A stretch of 64,000 nucleotides of DNA from Anaerobacillus isosaccharinicus (GCF_001866075.3 NZ_CP063356.1:3462164-3526163); one strand, 5' to 3'; numbered from the stretch's first letter, positions 1 to 11,447 are shown. Numbers and translations are program-made. Notes: generated by a model from the sequence alone, not told the origin.

Positions 1-169
<169 letters not shown>

Positions 170-179
170 TTTTTAAACT

Positions 180-209
180 GGTACCTTGCCTTTTGAGGTA
201 CCTTTTATA
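180..209 (+). terminator. Intrinsic terminator of proS
   Basis: A 7-bp perfect stem (GGTACCT at 180-186, AGGTACC at 196-202) with a 9-base loop is followed by TTTTATAT. It lies directly after the proS stop codon. Confidence 0.75.
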
Positions 210-250
210 TTCCATAAATTAATTTATACCCTAGAAGACAAGATGAAATA

Positions 251-616
251 GGGCTTACGTCAATTGATCGACGTCGAGCCAAGTATTACTAATCAAAAAG
301 AAAACGTATTTTGTTATACTATCGTTAGTAAACAATTTACTTTGAACGTAAGGATTAGCTAACCAAAGCGGTAGTGTCAAAAGTTCTATGAAAACTAAAG
401 GCTGATGACACTTTCTACCAATTAACTGGTGGTAGCTCTCGCCATCGCTCTTGACAAACACGCCAATGGTTTAGCGAGAGGTTTAACAAGGGCGAAGAGG
501 ACAAAAGAAGGCATAGCTAAATAAGCCCTTGGTACTTCCATTTTAAACCATTGGCAAGTTCGGTTTGTCAAGAGTGCGCTCCGCCGATGGCTAGGAAGGG
601 CTCAGCTAAACAAAAG
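251..616. repeat. Nested inverted repeats downstream of the transposase
   Basis: This noncoding part is a chain of complementary arms. ACGTC and GACGT pair around 258-275. AGTGTCA (373-379) pairs with TGACACT (406-412). A large set of nested arms spans 441-591: GCCATCG (441-447) with CGATGGC (585-591); CTCTTGACAAAC (448-459) with GTTTGTCAAGAG (563-574); CCAATGGTTTA (463-473) with TAAACCATTGG (544-554); AAGGGC (488-493) with GCCCTT (525-530). The 68-codon open frame on the minus strand here looks incidental. Confidence 0.7.
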
Positions 617-2098
617 TTAGGCAGTTTGCTTACTTATCCAATCCTGGGCAAGACCAATAAGAGTTGTCCATCTAGCAGGCATGTTTGGAAGCTTCTCTAA
701 CTCAGGAATTGTTACTGGTACTTTTCCTTCCAAAGCTGAATGTGGTCTTAAAAAGTTAAAGTAAGCAACGAACAAGGTCACAAAAGAAACAGAACCATGT
801 TCTGAACCGAAACCATGAGTGGATCGATAGTTTCCTTTAAAGGTACGATTTAGCCGCTCGATAATTTGTTTGAGAGGTCGATATTCTTTTGACACCTCGT
901 CTTCGTTCGTTAAGCCAATTACCTGAATGACCTCAAACGGGATTTGGTGCTGGGCATAAAAGTGTTGTGCTAATAAGTAAATGGGATTGCCATCGACAAC
1001 GAAAGTTAGGTTTTCTGGGATTTTCCTAAGCTTTAACAACACTTCGTCTATCGCTTTAATAGCTGTAGCTGTATCTCGATTAGGTGACACAGGATAAGAG
1101 AGAATGACTTTCTTCACGGCATCAAAAAAGAAAAACAGGTAATGCCAACGGCCATTTACGCGGATGTATGTTTCGTCACCACAAAATTGATCTGAGAGTT
1201 CGTAAGGATAGTGATCAATATACGGTTTCAACCACAATGCCACACTGTTTTCGTAGTTTAAAATGCTTTGATGAGAAATTGAAACACCGTGTACATCTTT
1301 CATCAACGCTGCTGTTTTACGGGCTGAAAGTCCATAATTGACGTGATAAGTCAAAATCAGTCCAAGCGTATGTGGAGACACATAAATTCTTGATAGATCA
1401 ACTCTCGGTCTCTTTGGTGAATGCTTCGCTAATGGTTGAAAATCAATGTGAAACTGGCGGTAAATATAGCGAAGTTTAAAGGCTTGAGGATCTTCTTTGA
1501 ACCGATTTTTCTCTTTTTGAGTCATCGCATTACGTTTCTGTTGGTAATAAGAACAAGCGTCGTTTTTACACTTGTACACATGGAAGTCTTTTCTTTCTTT
1601 CACTTTTTCGAGTGTTTTTGAACAGTGAGGGCATTTCAGGATTGCTTCCTTGAGATAACGATTTTTCTCACTGAAAAGGCACGAACACACCTTACATTGA
1701 TATTGTCCTTTCGCTCCATTGTTCGCATATAAATACTCAGCTGGAGCACCACACGTAGGACATTTCATTGATGAAGGAACGGGTGTTGAATTCGACCGTC
1801 TTTGTACTGGTTTGAGAGGTTTACCTTTAGACTCAAGATGCTCGGTTAATAAAACTTGAAAATCTAGTTTTTTTGGAACTTCAATGATCGGTAGATCATC
1901 AACTTGAAGCTTGCGATAAGGTTTATTAACTGGAGCCTCAGTCGGTTTATCAAACATGCTCTTCCCGATTAAAAGGGTAAGGAGCGTTCGAATTACTTGT
2001 TCTTGGTAGTTTATAAAGGTAAGTAAATAGGTTATAATTTGAGGTAACAACTTGTCACTTTCCTTTCTTTTGGGATGTTGGGTGTGTGGTAACCTCAA
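617..2098 (-). CDS. DDE transposase with two zinc ribbons (IS6/IS240-like)
   Basis: This 493-residue protein has, in order: two CxxC zinc-ribbon units (Cys 113/116/135/138 and 156/159/177/182), a helix-turn-helix region (about 255-283, LSARKTAALM then SISHQSILNYE), and an RNase H-like catalytic core. The core starts with D308 in GDETYIRV, has D369 in VVDGNP and E414 in IIERLNRTFK, giving an intact DDE triad. The C-terminus carries the NFLRPHSAL block typical of integrase-fold transposases. The core resembles IS6/IS240 enzymes, but the long N-terminal zinc part is unlike the short IS6 proteins, so I leave the family open. Translation may start at an internal Met (M48). The frame is intact, and the gene points away from polC. 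Confidence 0.85.
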   Translation of the reverse strand: MRLPHTQHPKRKESDKLLPQIITYLLTFINYQEQVIRTLLTLLIGKSMFDKPTEAPVNKPYRKLQVDDLPIIEVPKKLDFQVLLTEHLESKGKPLKPVQRRSNSTPVPSSMKCPTCGAPAEYLYANNGAKGQYQCKVCSCLFSEKNRYLKEAILKCPHCSKTLEKVKERKDFHVYKCKNDACSYYQQKRNAMTQKEKNRFKEDPQAFKLRYIYRQFHIDFQPLAKHSPKRPRVDLSRIYVSPHTLGLILTYHVNYGLSARKTAALMKDVHGVSISHQSILNYENSVALWLKPYIDHYPYELSDQFCGDETYIRVNGRWHYLFFFFDAVKKVILSYPVSPNRDTATAIKAIDEVLLKLRKIPENLTFVVDGNPIYLLAQHFYAQHQIPFEVIQVIGLTNEDEVSKEYRPLKQIIERLNRTFKGNYRSTHGFGSEHGSVSFVTLFVAYFNFLRPHSALEGKVPVTIPELEKLPNMPARWTTLIGLAQDWISKQTA

Positions 2099-2218
2099 TT
2101 ATCTACAAAATTCAGGGGGTGGCAAGTTTTTTGCTTATAAAGCCCTTTAAACTAGGATTTAATAGCCTATTTCTATATAAAGTTTTGACAATACGACCAA
2201 AGCAGAGGGAGGATTTAT

Positions 2219-5200
2219 ATGAGTGAAGAAAAGCAGATACGGCAAGAACGGTTTCAACTACTCCTCCAACAAATTTTATTTCCAACTGATCTTTCGGAAC
2301 AGTTTTTTAAGGATGGACTCATTCATAAACTAACAATCTATAAAAATGAAAAAAAGTGGCAATTTGATTTCCAGTTAGAAAAGCCATTGCCGTTCCAAGT
2401 TTTTCAAATTTTTCAAGAACGTTTAGGACAAGCTTTCGGACATATTGCTTCAGTTACATTTACCCTAAGCTATTCACAGAATGAGACTAACGAAGCGCTA
2501 ATTGTAAACTATTGGCCATTTTTAGTTGAGAGCTTAGAAGGTTTTTCACCTTCAATTTTGCACTATTTAAAAGGGCAAACACCAACGATTCAAGGGCAAA
2601 AACTGACGATATCGGTCCGAAATGAAACTGAAGGTACCGCCCTTAGCAGAAAGCTTAGAGAACCTTTAAAAGAGGCATTTTTAAAATACGGGTTTCCAAA
2701 CTATCAATTAGAAACAGCTGTGAAACAATCAAAAAAGGAATTTCAACAGTTTGTTGAACAAAAAGAACAAGAAGACCATTCCAAAAGTGTTGCTGCAATG
2801 ATTGAAAAGCAAAAGCTTGAAAAAAGAGCTGATAAAATAGCTCAGTCAGGCCAAGCACTTACAATTGGTTACCAAATTAAAGATGATATTGTTCCTATTA
2901 ATTCCATTCAAGATGAAGAGAAGAAAATTGCGGTACAAGGGTATGTATTTGACGCAGAAACTAGAGAGTTAAGAAGTGGTCGAACGTTATTAACGTTTAA
3001 AATTACTGACTACACTGATTCAATTTTAATAAAAATATTTTCCAATGATAAAGAAGACGTGCCTTTGCTCCAAGCAGTGAAAAAGGGCATGTGGGTTAAA
3101 GTACGGGGTGGCGTCCAACACGATACCTTTGTACGTGATTTAGTGATGATGGCTAAAGATATTAATGAGGTCAAACCTGTTGAAAAGCAAGATTTAGCTC
3201 CAGAAAATGAAAAACGTGTTGAATTGCATCTTCATACTCCAATGAGCCAAATGGATGCCATTACCCCTTGTAGTAGAATTATTGAGCAAGCCAGCAAATG
3301 GGGACATAAAGCAATTGCCATTACCGATCATGGAATTGTTCAATCGTTTCCAGAGGCCTATGGGGCTGGTAAAAAGCATGGTGTAAAAATTTTATATGGA
3401 CTTGAAGCGAATTTAGTCGATGATGGTGTTCCAATTGCTTATAATACTCAACATCGAAAATTAAGTGATGAGATTTATATTGTTTTTGACGTTGAGACAA
3501 CTGGTTTGTCTGCTGTCTATAATACGATTATTGAGTTAGCAGCTGTAAAAATAAGGAACGGAGAAATTATCGATCGTTTTGAATCATTTGCTAATCCACA
3601 TGAAAAATTAACGAATTTAATCATTGATTTAACTGGAATTACTGATGATATGCTTGTTAATGCTCCAGAAATAGAAGATGTTTTGAAAGACTTCAGATCA
3701 TGGATTGGTGATGATATATTAGTTGCCCATAACGCTAGCTTCGATATGGGATTTATTAACGCAGGGTTTCGTAAAATAGGACTGTCTGATGCTGAAAATC
3801 CTGTAATCGACACGTTAGAGCTTGCTAGATTTTTATACCCTGAGTTAAAAAATCACCGTTTAAATAATCTTTGTAAAAAGTTTGATATCGAGCTTGTTAG
3901 TCATCATAGAGCGATATACGATGCAGAAGCTACAGGTTATTTAATGTGGAAGTTATTAAAAGATTGTTTCGAGCGAGAAATTGAATTTCACGATCAGTTA
4001 AATGACAACATGGGCAAAGGGGATTTTCATCGCCTCCGACCATCACATTGTATCTTGCTAGCGAAAACTCAAGCAGGGCTAAAAAACTTATATAAATTAG
4101 TTTCATTTTCACACTTAGAATATTTTTTCCGAACACCACGAATTCCAAGATCACTATTACAAAAATACCGTGAAGGAATAATTGTAGGGTCAGGCTGTGA
4201 TAAAGGTGAAGTCTTTGAAGCAATGATGCAAAAATCTAACGATGAAGTTGAAAAGATAGCTAAATTTTATGACTACCTTGAAATTCAACCACCGTCTAAT
4301 TACAATCATTTAATCGAAAAAGAAATAGTTCGTGATGAATTAGCGTTAAAAGAAATTACCACAAAAATTGTAGCCCTTGGTGAAAAACTTGGAAAGCCAG
4401 TTGTAGCCACCGGTAATGTTCACTACCTAACAAAAAATGACGCGATTTATAGAAAAATATTAATTGCAAGTCAAGGTGGAGCGAACCCCTTAAATAAACA
4501 AACGCTTCCTGAAGTTCATTTTCGTACAACAGACGAAATGCTAGAAATTTTTGGGTTTTTAGGGGAGGAAAAGGCGAAAGAAGTAGTCGTTACAAACACA
4601 CAAAAAGTTGCTGACGAAATCGAGGAGATTAAACCCATCCCTGATGATCTTTATACACCTAAAATTGAAGGTGCTGACGAAGAAATTCGTAACATGAGCT
4701 ATAACCGTGCTAGAAGTATTTATGGTGAAAATTTACCTGAAATAGTTGAAGCGAGGATTGAAAAAGAATTAAAAAGTATCATTGGTCACGGGTTTGCTGT
4801 AATTTATTTAATTTCTCATAAACTTGTAAAAAAATCATTGGATGATGGCTATCTAGTTGGGTCACGGGGTTCAGTTGGTTCGTCTTTTGTTGCCACAATG
4901 ACGGAAATAACAGAAGTTAACCCATTACCACCTCATTATGTTTGCCCAAGTTGTCATCATTCGCACTTTTTTGATGATGGTTCAGTTGGTTCTGGCTTCG
5001 ACTTACCTGATAAAGACTGTCCACAATGTGGCACAAAGTATGTTAAAGATGGACATGATATTCCCTTTGAAACATTCCTTGGTTTTAAAGGAGATAAAGT
5101 ACCTGATATCGATCTTAATTTCTCAGGTGATTATCAACCTAAAGCTCATAACTACACAAAGGAATTGTTCGGTGAAGAATTTGTTTATAAAGCCGGAACG

Positions 5201-6523
5201 ATCGGTACAGTTGCCGAAAAAACAGCCTATGGTTATGTCAAAGGTTATCAAAATGACTTTGGTTTGCAGATGCGCGGGGCAGAAATAGATCGGCTTGTTT
5301 CAGGATGTACAGGTGTTAAAAGAACAACTGGACAGCATCCTGGTGGAATTATTGTTGTACCTGATTACATGGAGATTTATGACTTTTGTCCGATTCAATT
5401 TCCAGCCGATGATAAAACAGCCGAATGGAAAACAACCCATTTTGATTTTCATTCGATTCATGATAATATGCTAAAACTTGATATACTTGGCCATGATGAC
5501 CCGACAGTTATTAGAATGCTCCAAGACTTAAGTGGGATGGATCCAAAGACAATACCAACTGACGATGCTGAAGTGTTTAAGCTATTTAGTGGAACAGAAG
5601 CTTTAGGTGTTACTGAAGAACAAATTATGTGCAAAACAGGTACTTATGGAATACCTGAATTTGGAACGAAATTCGTAAGACAAATGCTAGAAGAAACAAA
5701 ACCTTCTACTTTTAGTGAGCTTGTCCAAATCTCTGGTTTATCACATGGTACAGATGTGTGGCTAAATAATGCAAATGAACTTATTTATAATGGCACATGT
5801 GTCCTTAAAGAAGTTATTGGTTGTCGTGATGATATTATGGTCTATTTAATTTATAAAGGCTTGGAACCATCATTAGCCTTTAAAATCATGGAAAACGTTC
5901 GTAAAGGTAAAGGGCTACCTGAAGAATGGATTGACGAAATGAAGAAAAATAATGTTCCCGACTGGTACATCGGTTCATGTTTAAAAATAAAATACATGTT
6001 CCCAAAAGCCCATGCAGCAGCTTATGTCCTGATGGCTGTTCGAATAGCTTACTTCAAAGTTCATCATCCCATTTTGTTTTATGCTGCGTACTTTACCGTT
6101 AGGGCAGATGACTTTGACTTAGATACGATGATCCGCGGTTCGGCCTCAATTAGAGCTAAGCTAGAGGAAATTAGTCAAAAAGGCTTAGATGCTTCGCCGA
6201 AGGAAAAAAGTTTGCAAACTGTGCTTGAATTAGCGTTAGAGATGGTTGAGAGAGGATATTCATTTAAAAGAGTAGACTTATACAAATCTAGTGCTACTGA
6301 TTTCATTGTTGAGGGAGACACATTATTACCACCTTTCAATGCAATGACCGGAGTTGGAACTAATGCCGCACTTAACATTGTTAAGGCGAGGGAACAAGGT
6401 GAATTTTTATCAAAGGAAGACTTGCAACAAAGAAGTAAGATTACAAAAACAGTGCTAGAAAACCTAAATGATCATGGATGCCTCGAAGGAATGCCAGATT
6501 CAAATCAATTATCGTTATTTTAA
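2219..6523 (+). CDS. polC: DNA polymerase III alpha subunit, PolC type
   Basis: This is the replicative DNA polymerase of low-GC Gram-positive bacteria, acting at the fork with the beta clamp. Its 1434 residues match the usual length (about 1437). Visible order: N-terminal domain; OB fold (about 225-325); PHP domain starting ELHLHTPMS near residue 334; a DEDDh proofreading exonuclease inserted into it (FDVETTGL near 422, then HNASFD and [11 protein letters not shown]); the second half of PHP; a zinc-binding CPSC...CPQC near 908; and the polymerase core with PDIDLNFSG. The C-terminus QLSLF is a clamp-binding motif. The ATG at 2219 follows the ribosome-binding site GGGAGGA. The IS lies directly upstream, so the original promoter spacing may be altered. 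Confidence 0.97.
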   Translation: MSEEKQIRQERFQLLLQQILFPTDLSEQFFKDGLIHKLTIYKNEKKWQFDFQLEKPLPFQVFQIFQERLGQAFGHIASVTFTLSYSQNETNEALIVNYWPFLVESLEGFSPSILHYLKGQTPTIQGQKLTISVRNETEGTALSRKLREPLKEAFLKYGFPNYQLETAVKQSKKEFQQFVEQKEQEDHSKSVAAMIEKQKLEKRADKIAQSGQALTIGYQIKDDIVPINSIQDEEKKIAVQGYVFDAETRELRSGRTLLTFKITDYTDSILIKIFSNDKEDVPLLQAVKKGMWVKVRGGVQHDTFVRDLVMMAKDINEVKPVEKQDLAPENEKRVELHLHTPMSQMDAITPCSRIIEQASKWGHKAIAITDHGIVQSFPEAYGAGKKHGVKILYGLEANLVDDGVPIAYNTQHRKLSDEIYIVFDVETTGLSAVYNTIIELAAVKIRNGEIIDRFESFANPHEKLTNLIIDLTGITDDMLVNAPEIEDVLKDFRSWIGDDILVAHNASFDMGFINAGFRKIGLSDAENPVIDTLELARFLYPELKNHRLNNLCKKFDIELVSHHRAIYDAEATGYLMWKLLKDCFEREIEFHDQLNDNMGKGDFHRLRPSHCILLAKTQAGLKNLYKLVSFSHLEYFFRTPRIPRSLLQKYREGIIVGSGCDKGEVFEAMMQKSNDEVEKIAKFYDYLEIQPPSNYNHLIEKEIVRDELALKEITTKIVALGEKLGKPVVATGNVHYLTKNDAIYRKILIASQGGANPLNKQTLPEVHFRTTDEMLEIFGFLGEEKAKEVVVTNTQKVADEIEEIKPIPDDLYTPKIEGADEEIRNMSYNRARSIYGENLPEIVEARIEKELKSIIGHGFAVIYLISHKLVKKSLDDGYLVGSRGSVGSSFVATMTEITEVNPLPPHYVCPSCHHSHFFDDGSVGSGFDLPDKDCPQCGTKYVKDGHDIPFETFLGFKGDKVPDIDLNFSGDYQPKAHNYTKELFGEEFVYKAGTIGTVAEKTAYGYVKGYQNDFGLQMRGAEIDRLVSGCTGVKRTTGQHPGGIIVVPDYMEIYDFCPIQFPADDKTAEWKTTHFDFHSIHDNMLKLDILGHDDPTVIRMLQDLSGMDPKTIPTDDAEVFKLFSGTEALGVTEEQIMCKTGTYGIPEFGTKFVRQMLEETKPSTFSELVQISGLSHGTDVWLNNANELIYNGTCVLKEVIGCRDDIMVYLIYKGLEPSLAFKIMENVRKGKGLPEEWIDEMKKNNVPDWYIGSCLKIKYMFPKAHAAAYVLMAVRIAYFKVHHPILFYAAYFTVRADDFDLDTMIRGSASIRAKLEEISQKGLDASPKEKSLQTVLELALEMVERGYSFKRVDLYKSSATDFIVEGDTLLPPFNAMTGVGTNAALNIVKAREQGEFLSKEDLQQRSKITKTVLENLNDHGCLEGMPDSNQLSLF

Positions 6524-6845
6524 TTAAAAAATTACCTCGTAAACCTAACGAACTTGCATAAAATTAGGGATTATGTTATATTTTTGAGGTAATACTTAGA
6601 ATAGGTGCACACAAAAAGAGTGGGGAAACCCACTCTTTCGTTTTACTCTAAATGGCTATCCTATATAATATTCAAGTGCTATCCACAATAATATAGGGGT
6701 TAGGTTTCAGTTTATTTATTAATAACCATTTTGCTATTACATAGAACTTACATACAAGTAATTAACTCGTTTCATACTATAGTTAAAGATGTGAATTATG
6801 AAGGTTACATGTACAAGTTATGTTCGTTTAAGGAGGGATAAATAA
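6524..6845. other. polC-rimP intergenic region
   Basis: These 322 bases contain no supported gene. An imperfect fold directly after polC pairs ATTACCTC (6531-6538) with GAGGTAAT (6586-6593) around CCTAA/TTAGG. Next comes a strong intrinsic terminator (6615-6643). The remaining ~200 AT-rich bases must hold the promoter of the rimP-nusA-infB operon, but I cannot pick one with confidence. Confidence 0.5.
6615..6643 (+). terminator. Intrinsic terminator of polC
   Basis: A perfect 10-bp stem AAAGAGTGGG/CCCACTCTTT is closed by a GAAA loop (6625-6628) and followed by CGTTTTAC. It separates polC from the rimP operon. Confidence 0.85.
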
Positions 6846-7316
6846 GTGAGTGATAAGGTGACCACCATTGTAGAACAACTAGTAACACCTATTGTAACTG
6901 AATTGCAGCTTGAACTTGTTGATGTTGAATTTAAAAAAGAGGGCAAAAATTGGTTTCTACGTGTATACATTGACACAGAAAACGGTGTAGATATTGAAGA
7001 CTGTGGTACTGTAAGTGAACGATTGAGCGAACTTTTAGATGAAAAAGATCCAATTCCACAAGCTTACTTTTTAGAAGTTTCGTCACCAGGTGCTGAAAGA
7101 CCACTTAAAAAAGCAACTGATATCGAAAAAGCTGTAGGAAAGAATATTCATGTTACTTTATATGAACCAATTCAAGGTGAAAAAGCCTTTGAAGGAAAAT
7201 TAGCATCTTTTGATGGAAATGAATTAACACTTCAGACAAAACAAAAAACGAGAGTACTCGAAGTTGTCATACCATATGAAAAAGTTGCAAGTGCTAGATT
7301 AGCTGTTGTTTTTTAA
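6846..7316 (+). CDS. rimP: Ribosome maturation factor RimP
   Basis: RimP assists late assembly of the 30S ribosomal subunit. The 156-residue product has the family features: an N-terminal alpha/beta domain with [21 protein letters not shown], the signature SSPGAERPL near residue 80, and a C-terminal SH3-like barrel. The start is GTG at 6846, preceded by AGGAGGGA at 6831. It heads the nusA-infB operon, as in B. subtilis. The 222-base gap to nusA is much longer than usual and contains folded sequence. Confidence 0.95.
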   Translation: MSDKVTTIVEQLVTPIVTELQLELVDVEFKKEGKNWFLRVYIDTENGVDIEDCGTVSERLSELLDEKDPIPQAYFLEVSSPGAERPLKKATDIEKAVGKNIHVTLYEPIQGEKAFEGKLASFDGNELTLQTKQKTRVLEVVIPYEKVASARLAVVF

Positions 7317-7538
7317 GCCCTTAGCGAGGGTATATTTTGCTGAAATATCAGATTAAGGGTATTCATGATCTTTGTGTCAAGTTCCTCATGATGATATTTT
7401 CAATTATAAAAAAGCCAAGTAATTAAATTACGAAAGATTATTATGAGCAAAGAAAGCTATTGCCAAAGTGAGCCGAGAGTTTAGGCCATGACCTTAGTTG
7501 CTTATGCTCTTCTAAATTGAAAGGGGGAGAAAAGCTCC

Positions 7539-8669
7539 ATGAATACCGATTTTATGGAAGCATTAACTACGTTAGAAAAAGAAAAAGGGATTGGGAAAGA
7601 AATTATTATCGAAGCTATCGAGGCTGCTTTAATTTCTGGTTATAAACGTAACTTTAATCAAGCACAAAATGTTCGTGTAGATATTAACCGGAAGAATGGT
7701 AGTATCCGCGTCTTCGCTAGAAAGCAAGTAGTAGAAGAAGTTTTTGATTCGAGATTGGAAATTTCGGAGGATGCTGCAAAAGCAATGAATCCGCAATATG
7801 AAGTGGATGATATTGTTGAAATTGAAGTAACTCCTAAAGATTTTGGTCGTATTGCTGCTCAAACAGCAAAACAAGTTGTAACACAACGTGTTCGAGAGGC
7901 TGAAAGAGGAATTATTTATGCTGACTTTATTGACCGTGAAGAAGACATCATGACAGGAATTGTTCAACGACAAGATAGTCGTTTTATTTATGTGGACCTA
8001 GGAAAAGTTGAAGCGCTATTACCATTAAGTGAACAAATGCCTAATGAAACTTATAAGCACAACGACCGTATCAAAGCCTACATAACAAAGGTAGAAAAGA
8101 CGACTAAAGGGCCGCAAATCTTAATTTCTAGAACACATCCTGGTTTATTAAAAAGATTGTTTGAATTAGAAGTTCCCGAGATTTTTGATGGTACAGTTGA
8201 ATTGAAATCAGTAGCTCGCGAGGCTGGTGACCGTTCGAAAGTTGCTGTCCACGCAGAAAATCCAGAGGTAGATCCTGTAGGCTCATGTGTTGGTCCAAAG
8301 GGACAACGTGTCCAAACCATCGTAAATGAACTTAAAGGTGAAAAGATCGATATCGTTCAGTGGTCAGAAGACCCTGTTGAATATGTTGCTAATGCATTGA
8401 GTCCTGCAAAAGTTGTGCAAGTGAAAGTAAACGAAGAAGAAAAGATGACTCAAGTGATTGTACCTGATTACCAATTATCATTGGCAATTGGTAAAAGAGG
8501 GCAAAATGCTCGTCTTGCAGCTAAATTAACTGGTTGGAAAATTGATATAAAGAGTCAGTCCGAGGCAGAGAGCTTAGGGTTATATGATCCAAATCAAGCT
8601 AATGACGATGAATATGAGACCGACGTTGATGAATTTAGTAATCAAGAAAGTCAAGACGAACTAGAGTAA
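7539..8669 (+). CDS. nusA: Transcription termination/antitermination factor NusA
   Basis: NusA binds RNA polymerase and nascent RNA and modulates pausing and intrinsic termination. Its 376 residues (B. subtilis about 371) contain an N-terminal polymerase-binding domain (1 to about 130), an S1 domain (about 135-200, GIVQRQDSRFIYVDLGKVEALLP), and two KH domains (DPVGSCVGPKG and LAIGKRGQNARLAAKLTGW). An acidic tail (about 350-376) closes the protein. The start ATG at 7539 follows AAAGGGGGAG. It is followed after a few bases by rnpM. Confidence 0.97.
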   Translation: MNTDFMEALTTLEKEKGIGKEIIIEAIEAALISGYKRNFNQAQNVRVDINRKNGSIRVFARKQVVEEVFDSRLEISEDAAKAMNPQYEVDDIVEIEVTPKDFGRIAAQTAKQVVTQRVREAERGIIYADFIDREEDIMTGIVQRQDSRFIYVDLGKVEALLPLSEQMPNETYKHNDRIKAYITKVEKTTKGPQILISRTHPGLLKRLFELEVPEIFDGTVELKSVAREAGDRSKVAVHAENPEVDPVGSCVGPKGQRVQTIVNELKGEKIDIVQWSEDPVEYVANALSPAKVVQVKVNEEEKMTQVIVPDYQLSLAIGKRGQNARLAAKLTGWKIDIKSQSEAESLGLYDPNQANDDEYETDVDEFSNQESQDELE

Positions 8670-8685
8670 TAAGGAGTTGGAGCCG

Positions 8686-8961
8686 ATGATGAAGAACCGT
8701 AAAGTTCCACTTCGTAAATGTGTCGTTACAAATGAAATGAAACCGAAAAAAGAATTAATTCGTATCGTACGTACCCCTGAAGGAGAGGTCGTTATCGATT
8801 TTACCGGGAAAAAGTCCGGAAGAGGTGCCTATGTCAGCAACAACACAGAATGCTTTGAAGAAGCAAAGAAGAAAGATGTATTTTCAAGACACTTAAATGT
8901 AAAAGTTAGTTCGGAAATTTATGATCAACTTATTAAAGATCGAACAAAAGGAGACTTATAA
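8686..8961 (+). CDS. rnpM: RnpM (YlxR), RNase P-binding protein
   Basis: This small basic protein of the YlxR family (DUF448) has recently been described in B. subtilis as binding RNase P RNA and modulating its activity. Family marks are PLRKCVVT, MKPKKELIRIVRTPEG, DFTGKKSGRGAYV and a Cys near NNTECFEEA. The chosen start is ATG 8686 (91 residues), because an upstream TTG at 8677 touches the Shine-Dalgarno AAGGAG (8671-8676) and cannot be used. A second ATG at 8689 is possible. The TAA overlaps the ylxQ ATG by one base, suggesting translational coupling. Confidence 0.93.
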   Translation: MMKNRKVPLRKCVVTNEMKPKKELIRIVRTPEGEVVIDFTGKKSGRGAYVSNNTECFEEAKKKDVFSRHLNVKVSSEIYDQLIKDRTKGDL

Positions 8962-9260
8962 TGAAGCAACCGCAATGGTTCTCACTCTTAGGTCTTGCTG
9001 CTAGAGCTAGAATGCTCGCTACTGGGGAAGAGCTAGTAATTAAAAGTATCCGCAAGAAAGAAGTTTATCTCGTAATAGTAGCAGACGATGCCTCAGAGTC
9101 GACGAAAAAAAAATTACAGGATAAATGCAATTTTTACAACGTTACGTTGAAATTTGCTGCGGACCGCGGGCAGCTAGGTGCAGCTATTGGCAAACATGAG
9201 AGAGTCGTTATTGGTGTAACTGACAAGGGATTCGCTCAAAAGCTCCTTTCAATTCTTTAA
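8961..9260 (+). CDS. ylxQ: L7Ae-family ribosomal-like protein YlxQ
   Basis: This 99-residue member of the L7Ae/L30e/S12e/Gadd45 family is predicted to bind RNA kink-turns. Seen in the sequence: LLGLAARARMLATGEELVIKSIRKK, VIVADDASESTKKKL and the later RGQLGAAIGKHERVVIGVTD. It is conserved between rnpM and infB across Bacilli. It begins on the last base of the rnpM stop codon, and the overlap suggests coupled translation. Its exact cellular partner is not shown by the sequence. Confidence 0.92.
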   Translation: MKQPQWFSLLGLAARARMLATGEELVIKSIRKKEVYLVIVADDASESTKKKLQDKCNFYNVTLKFAADRGQLGAAIGKHERVVIGVTDKGFAQKLLSIL

Positions 9261-9314
9261 ATAAAAGCTAAAATGCTGGATGAACAAGACCATGTTCACA
9301 AGGGAGGAAAGCAA

Positions 9315-11447
9315 ATGAGGAAGATGCGAGTATATGAATACGCAAAAGAGAAAAATATTTCTAGTAAAGAAATAATTGAGAAATTAAAGTCACTAAATAT
9401 CGAGGTAACTAACCATATGTCAGTCATCACTGAAGATGCGATGAAACAATTAGAGGGTCCTAAAAAAGAAGCTCCACAAAAAGAAGTGCCGAAAAAAACG
9501 CCACAAACGAACCAAGGCGCTAATCAATCAGCTAATACTAAAAAAAAAGGTAAGGTTGATCAAAAGCCTGCTAACAAAGGAAATTTTAATCAAAACAATA
9601 ATTCAAACCAAAAAAATAAAAAGCAAAACAAGAAAAATCATCAAAACAATAACAATAAGCCACAAATAGAAGAGAAGAAAGAAACTATGCAGACACCGTC
9701 TAAAATTACGTACTCAGGTTCTTTAACTGTTGGAGAACTAGCAAAATTACTTTACAAAGAGCCTTCAGAGCTTATTAAAAAATTATTATTTTTAGGAGTA
9801 ATGGCTACAATTAATCAAGAATTAGATAAAGATTCAATTGAATTAATTGCTAGTGATTATGGTGTTGAAGTTGAAGAAGAAATTATTTTGGAAGCTACTG
9901 ATTTTGAGAGATACGAAGAAGATGATGATCCAAAAGATTTAAAAGAAAGGCCACCAGTTGTTACAATCATGGGTCACGTTGACCACGGTAAGACAACACT
10001 TTTGGATTCGATTCGTCATACAAAAGTAACTGCAGGTGAAGCAGGAGGAATTACCCAACATATCGGTGCATACCAAGTTGACATTAATGGTAAGAAAATT
10101 ACGTTTTTAGATACACCTGGTCACGCCGCTTTTACAACTATGCGTGCTCGTGGAGCGCAAGTTACTGATATTACCATTCTAGTTGTTGCTGCTGATGATG
10201 GTGTAATGCCACAAACAGTAGAAGCCATTAATCATGCTAAAGCTGCAGAAGTACCAATTATTGTAGCTGTGAATAAAATGGATAAAGAAGGTGCTAATCC
10301 TGACCGTGTTATGCAGGAGTTAACGGAACACGGCTTAGTATCTGAAGCTTGGGGTGGAGATACAATTTTCGTATCTGTATCTGCACTTAAAGGTGAAGGT
10401 ATCGATGAACTGTTAGAAATGATTTTACTTGTTTCTGAAGTAGAAGAATATAAAGCAAATCCAAAAGCATATGCACGTGGGACGGTTGTTGAAGCGGAAC
10501 TTGATAAAGGACGTGGTGCAGTTGCTACTTTACTAGTTCAATCAGGAACGTTGCATGTAGGGGATCCTATAGTTGTTGGTAACACGTTCGGACGCGTTAG
10601 AGCAATGGTTAACGATTTAGGCCGCCGTGTGAAAATTGCTGGTCCATCTGCACCTGTAGAAATTACTGGACTTAGTGATGTTCCTCAAGCTGGAGATCAA
10701 TTCTTAGTATTCAAAGACGAAAAAACAGCTAGGTCAGTTGGTGAAGCTCGTGCAAGTAAACAACGTGATGCAGAGCGTTCTGAAAATAGTAAAGTTAGCT
10801 TAGATGATTTGTTTAACCGAATTCAACAAGGTGAAATAAAAGAAATTAACGTCATCATTAAAGGTGATGTACAAGGATCGGTTGAAGCTATGAGAGGTTC
10901 ACTTGAGAAAATAGATGTTGAAGGTGTTAAAGTTAACATCATTCACACAGGTGTAGGTGCAATTACCGAATCAGACATCATTTTAGCTAGTGCATCAAAT
11001 GCAATCGTTATTGGGTTCAATGTGCGCCCTGATGTAAATGCTAAGCGTACCGCTGATAGTGAAAAAGTAGATATTCGTCTTCACCGTGTTATTTATAATG
11101 CGATTGATGAAATCGAGGCGGCAATGAAGGGGATGCTTGACCCTGAATTTGAAGAAAAGGTGATTGGCCAAGTTGAAGTTCGTACAACATTTAAAGTTTC
11201 AAAAGTTGGAACAATTGCTGGTTGTTACGTTACGGAAGGGAAAATCACACGTGATGCTACTGTTCGTTTAATTCGTGATGGTGTTGTTATTTATGAAGGT
11301 AAGATCGATGCACTTAAGCGTTTTAAAGATGATGCTAAAGAAGTTGCAACTAACTATGAGTGTGGTATTACCTTAGAAAAATTCAATGATATCAAAGAAG
11401 GCGATATTATTGAAGCTTATGTAATGGAGGAAATTAAACGTACATGA
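9315..11447 (+). CDS. infB: Translation initiation factor IF-2
   Basis: IF-2 is the GTPase that brings initiator tRNA to the 30S subunit and promotes subunit joining. From ATG 9315 it has 710 residues. An upstream in-frame ATG at 9273 is less likely: GGGAGGA (9302-9308) is spaced for 9315, and the protein then begins [12 protein letters not shown] as in relatives. Order: N-terminal IF2 motif; a low-complexity Asn/Lys-rich linker (about 50-130); a second IF2 N-domain; the GTPase with GHVDHGKTT (near 219), DTPGH and NKMD; then the beta-barrel, C1 and C2 domains. It overlaps ylxP by 4 bases. Confidence 0.97.
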   Translation: MRKMRVYEYAKEKNISSKEIIEKLKSLNIEVTNHMSVITEDAMKQLEGPKKEAPQKEVPKKTPQTNQGANQSANTKKKGKVDQKPANKGNFNQNNNSNQKNKKQNKKNHQNNNNKPQIEEKKETMQTPSKITYSGSLTVGELAKLLYKEPSELIKKLLFLGVMATINQELDKDSIELIASDYGVEVEEEIILEATDFERYEEDDDPKDLKERPPVVTIMGHVDHGKTTLLDSIRHTKVTAGEAGGITQHIGAYQVDINGKKITFLDTPGHAAFTTMRARGAQVTDITILVVAADDGVMPQTVEAINHAKAAEVPIIVAVNKMDKEGANPDRVMQELTEHGLVSEAWGGDTIFVSVSALKGEGIDELLEMILLVSEVEEYKANPKAYARGTVVEAELDKGRGAVATLLVQSGTLHVGDPIVVGNTFGRVRAMVNDLGRRVKIAGPSAPVEITGLSDVPQAGDQFLVFKDEKTARSVGEARASKQRDAERSENSKVSLDDLFNRIQQGEIKEINVIIKGDVQGSVEAMRGSLEKIDVEGVKVNIIHTGVGAITESDIILASASNAIVIGFNVRPDVNAKRTADSEKVDIRLHRVIYNAIDEIEAAMKGMLDPEFEEKVIGQVEVRTTFKVSKVGTIAGCYVTEGKITRDATVRLIRDGVVIYEGKIDALKRFKDDAKEVATNYECGITLEKFNDIKEGDIIEAYVMEEIKRT

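Larger units (their letters stand above)
251..2145 (-). mobile_element. Insertion sequence between proS and polC (ends approximate)
   Basis: About 1.9 kb separate proS from polC, which are normally adjacent in Bacillus. The space holds one transposase on the minus strand. Short inverted matches, GGGCTT at 251-256 and AAGCCC at 2140-2145, are the best candidate ends; GAAATAGG (245-252) against CCTATTTC (2167-2174) is an alternative. I found no convincing target-site duplication, so the borders are a guess. About 360 bases downstream of the transposase are noncoding and full of inverted repeats. The element seems intact and therefore possibly recent. It sits in an intergenic space and does not interrupt a gene. 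Confidence 0.6.

Noticed and set aside
255-461. 68-codon open frame on the minus strand downstream of the transposase
   Set aside because: It lies within the dense inverted repeats, lacks a convincing ribosome-binding site and resembles no family I know; treated as incidental.
4938-5288. 116-codon open frame in another phase inside polC
   Set aside because: It overlaps the conserved polymerase core, is rich in unusual residue runs and has no ribosome-binding site; a shadow frame.
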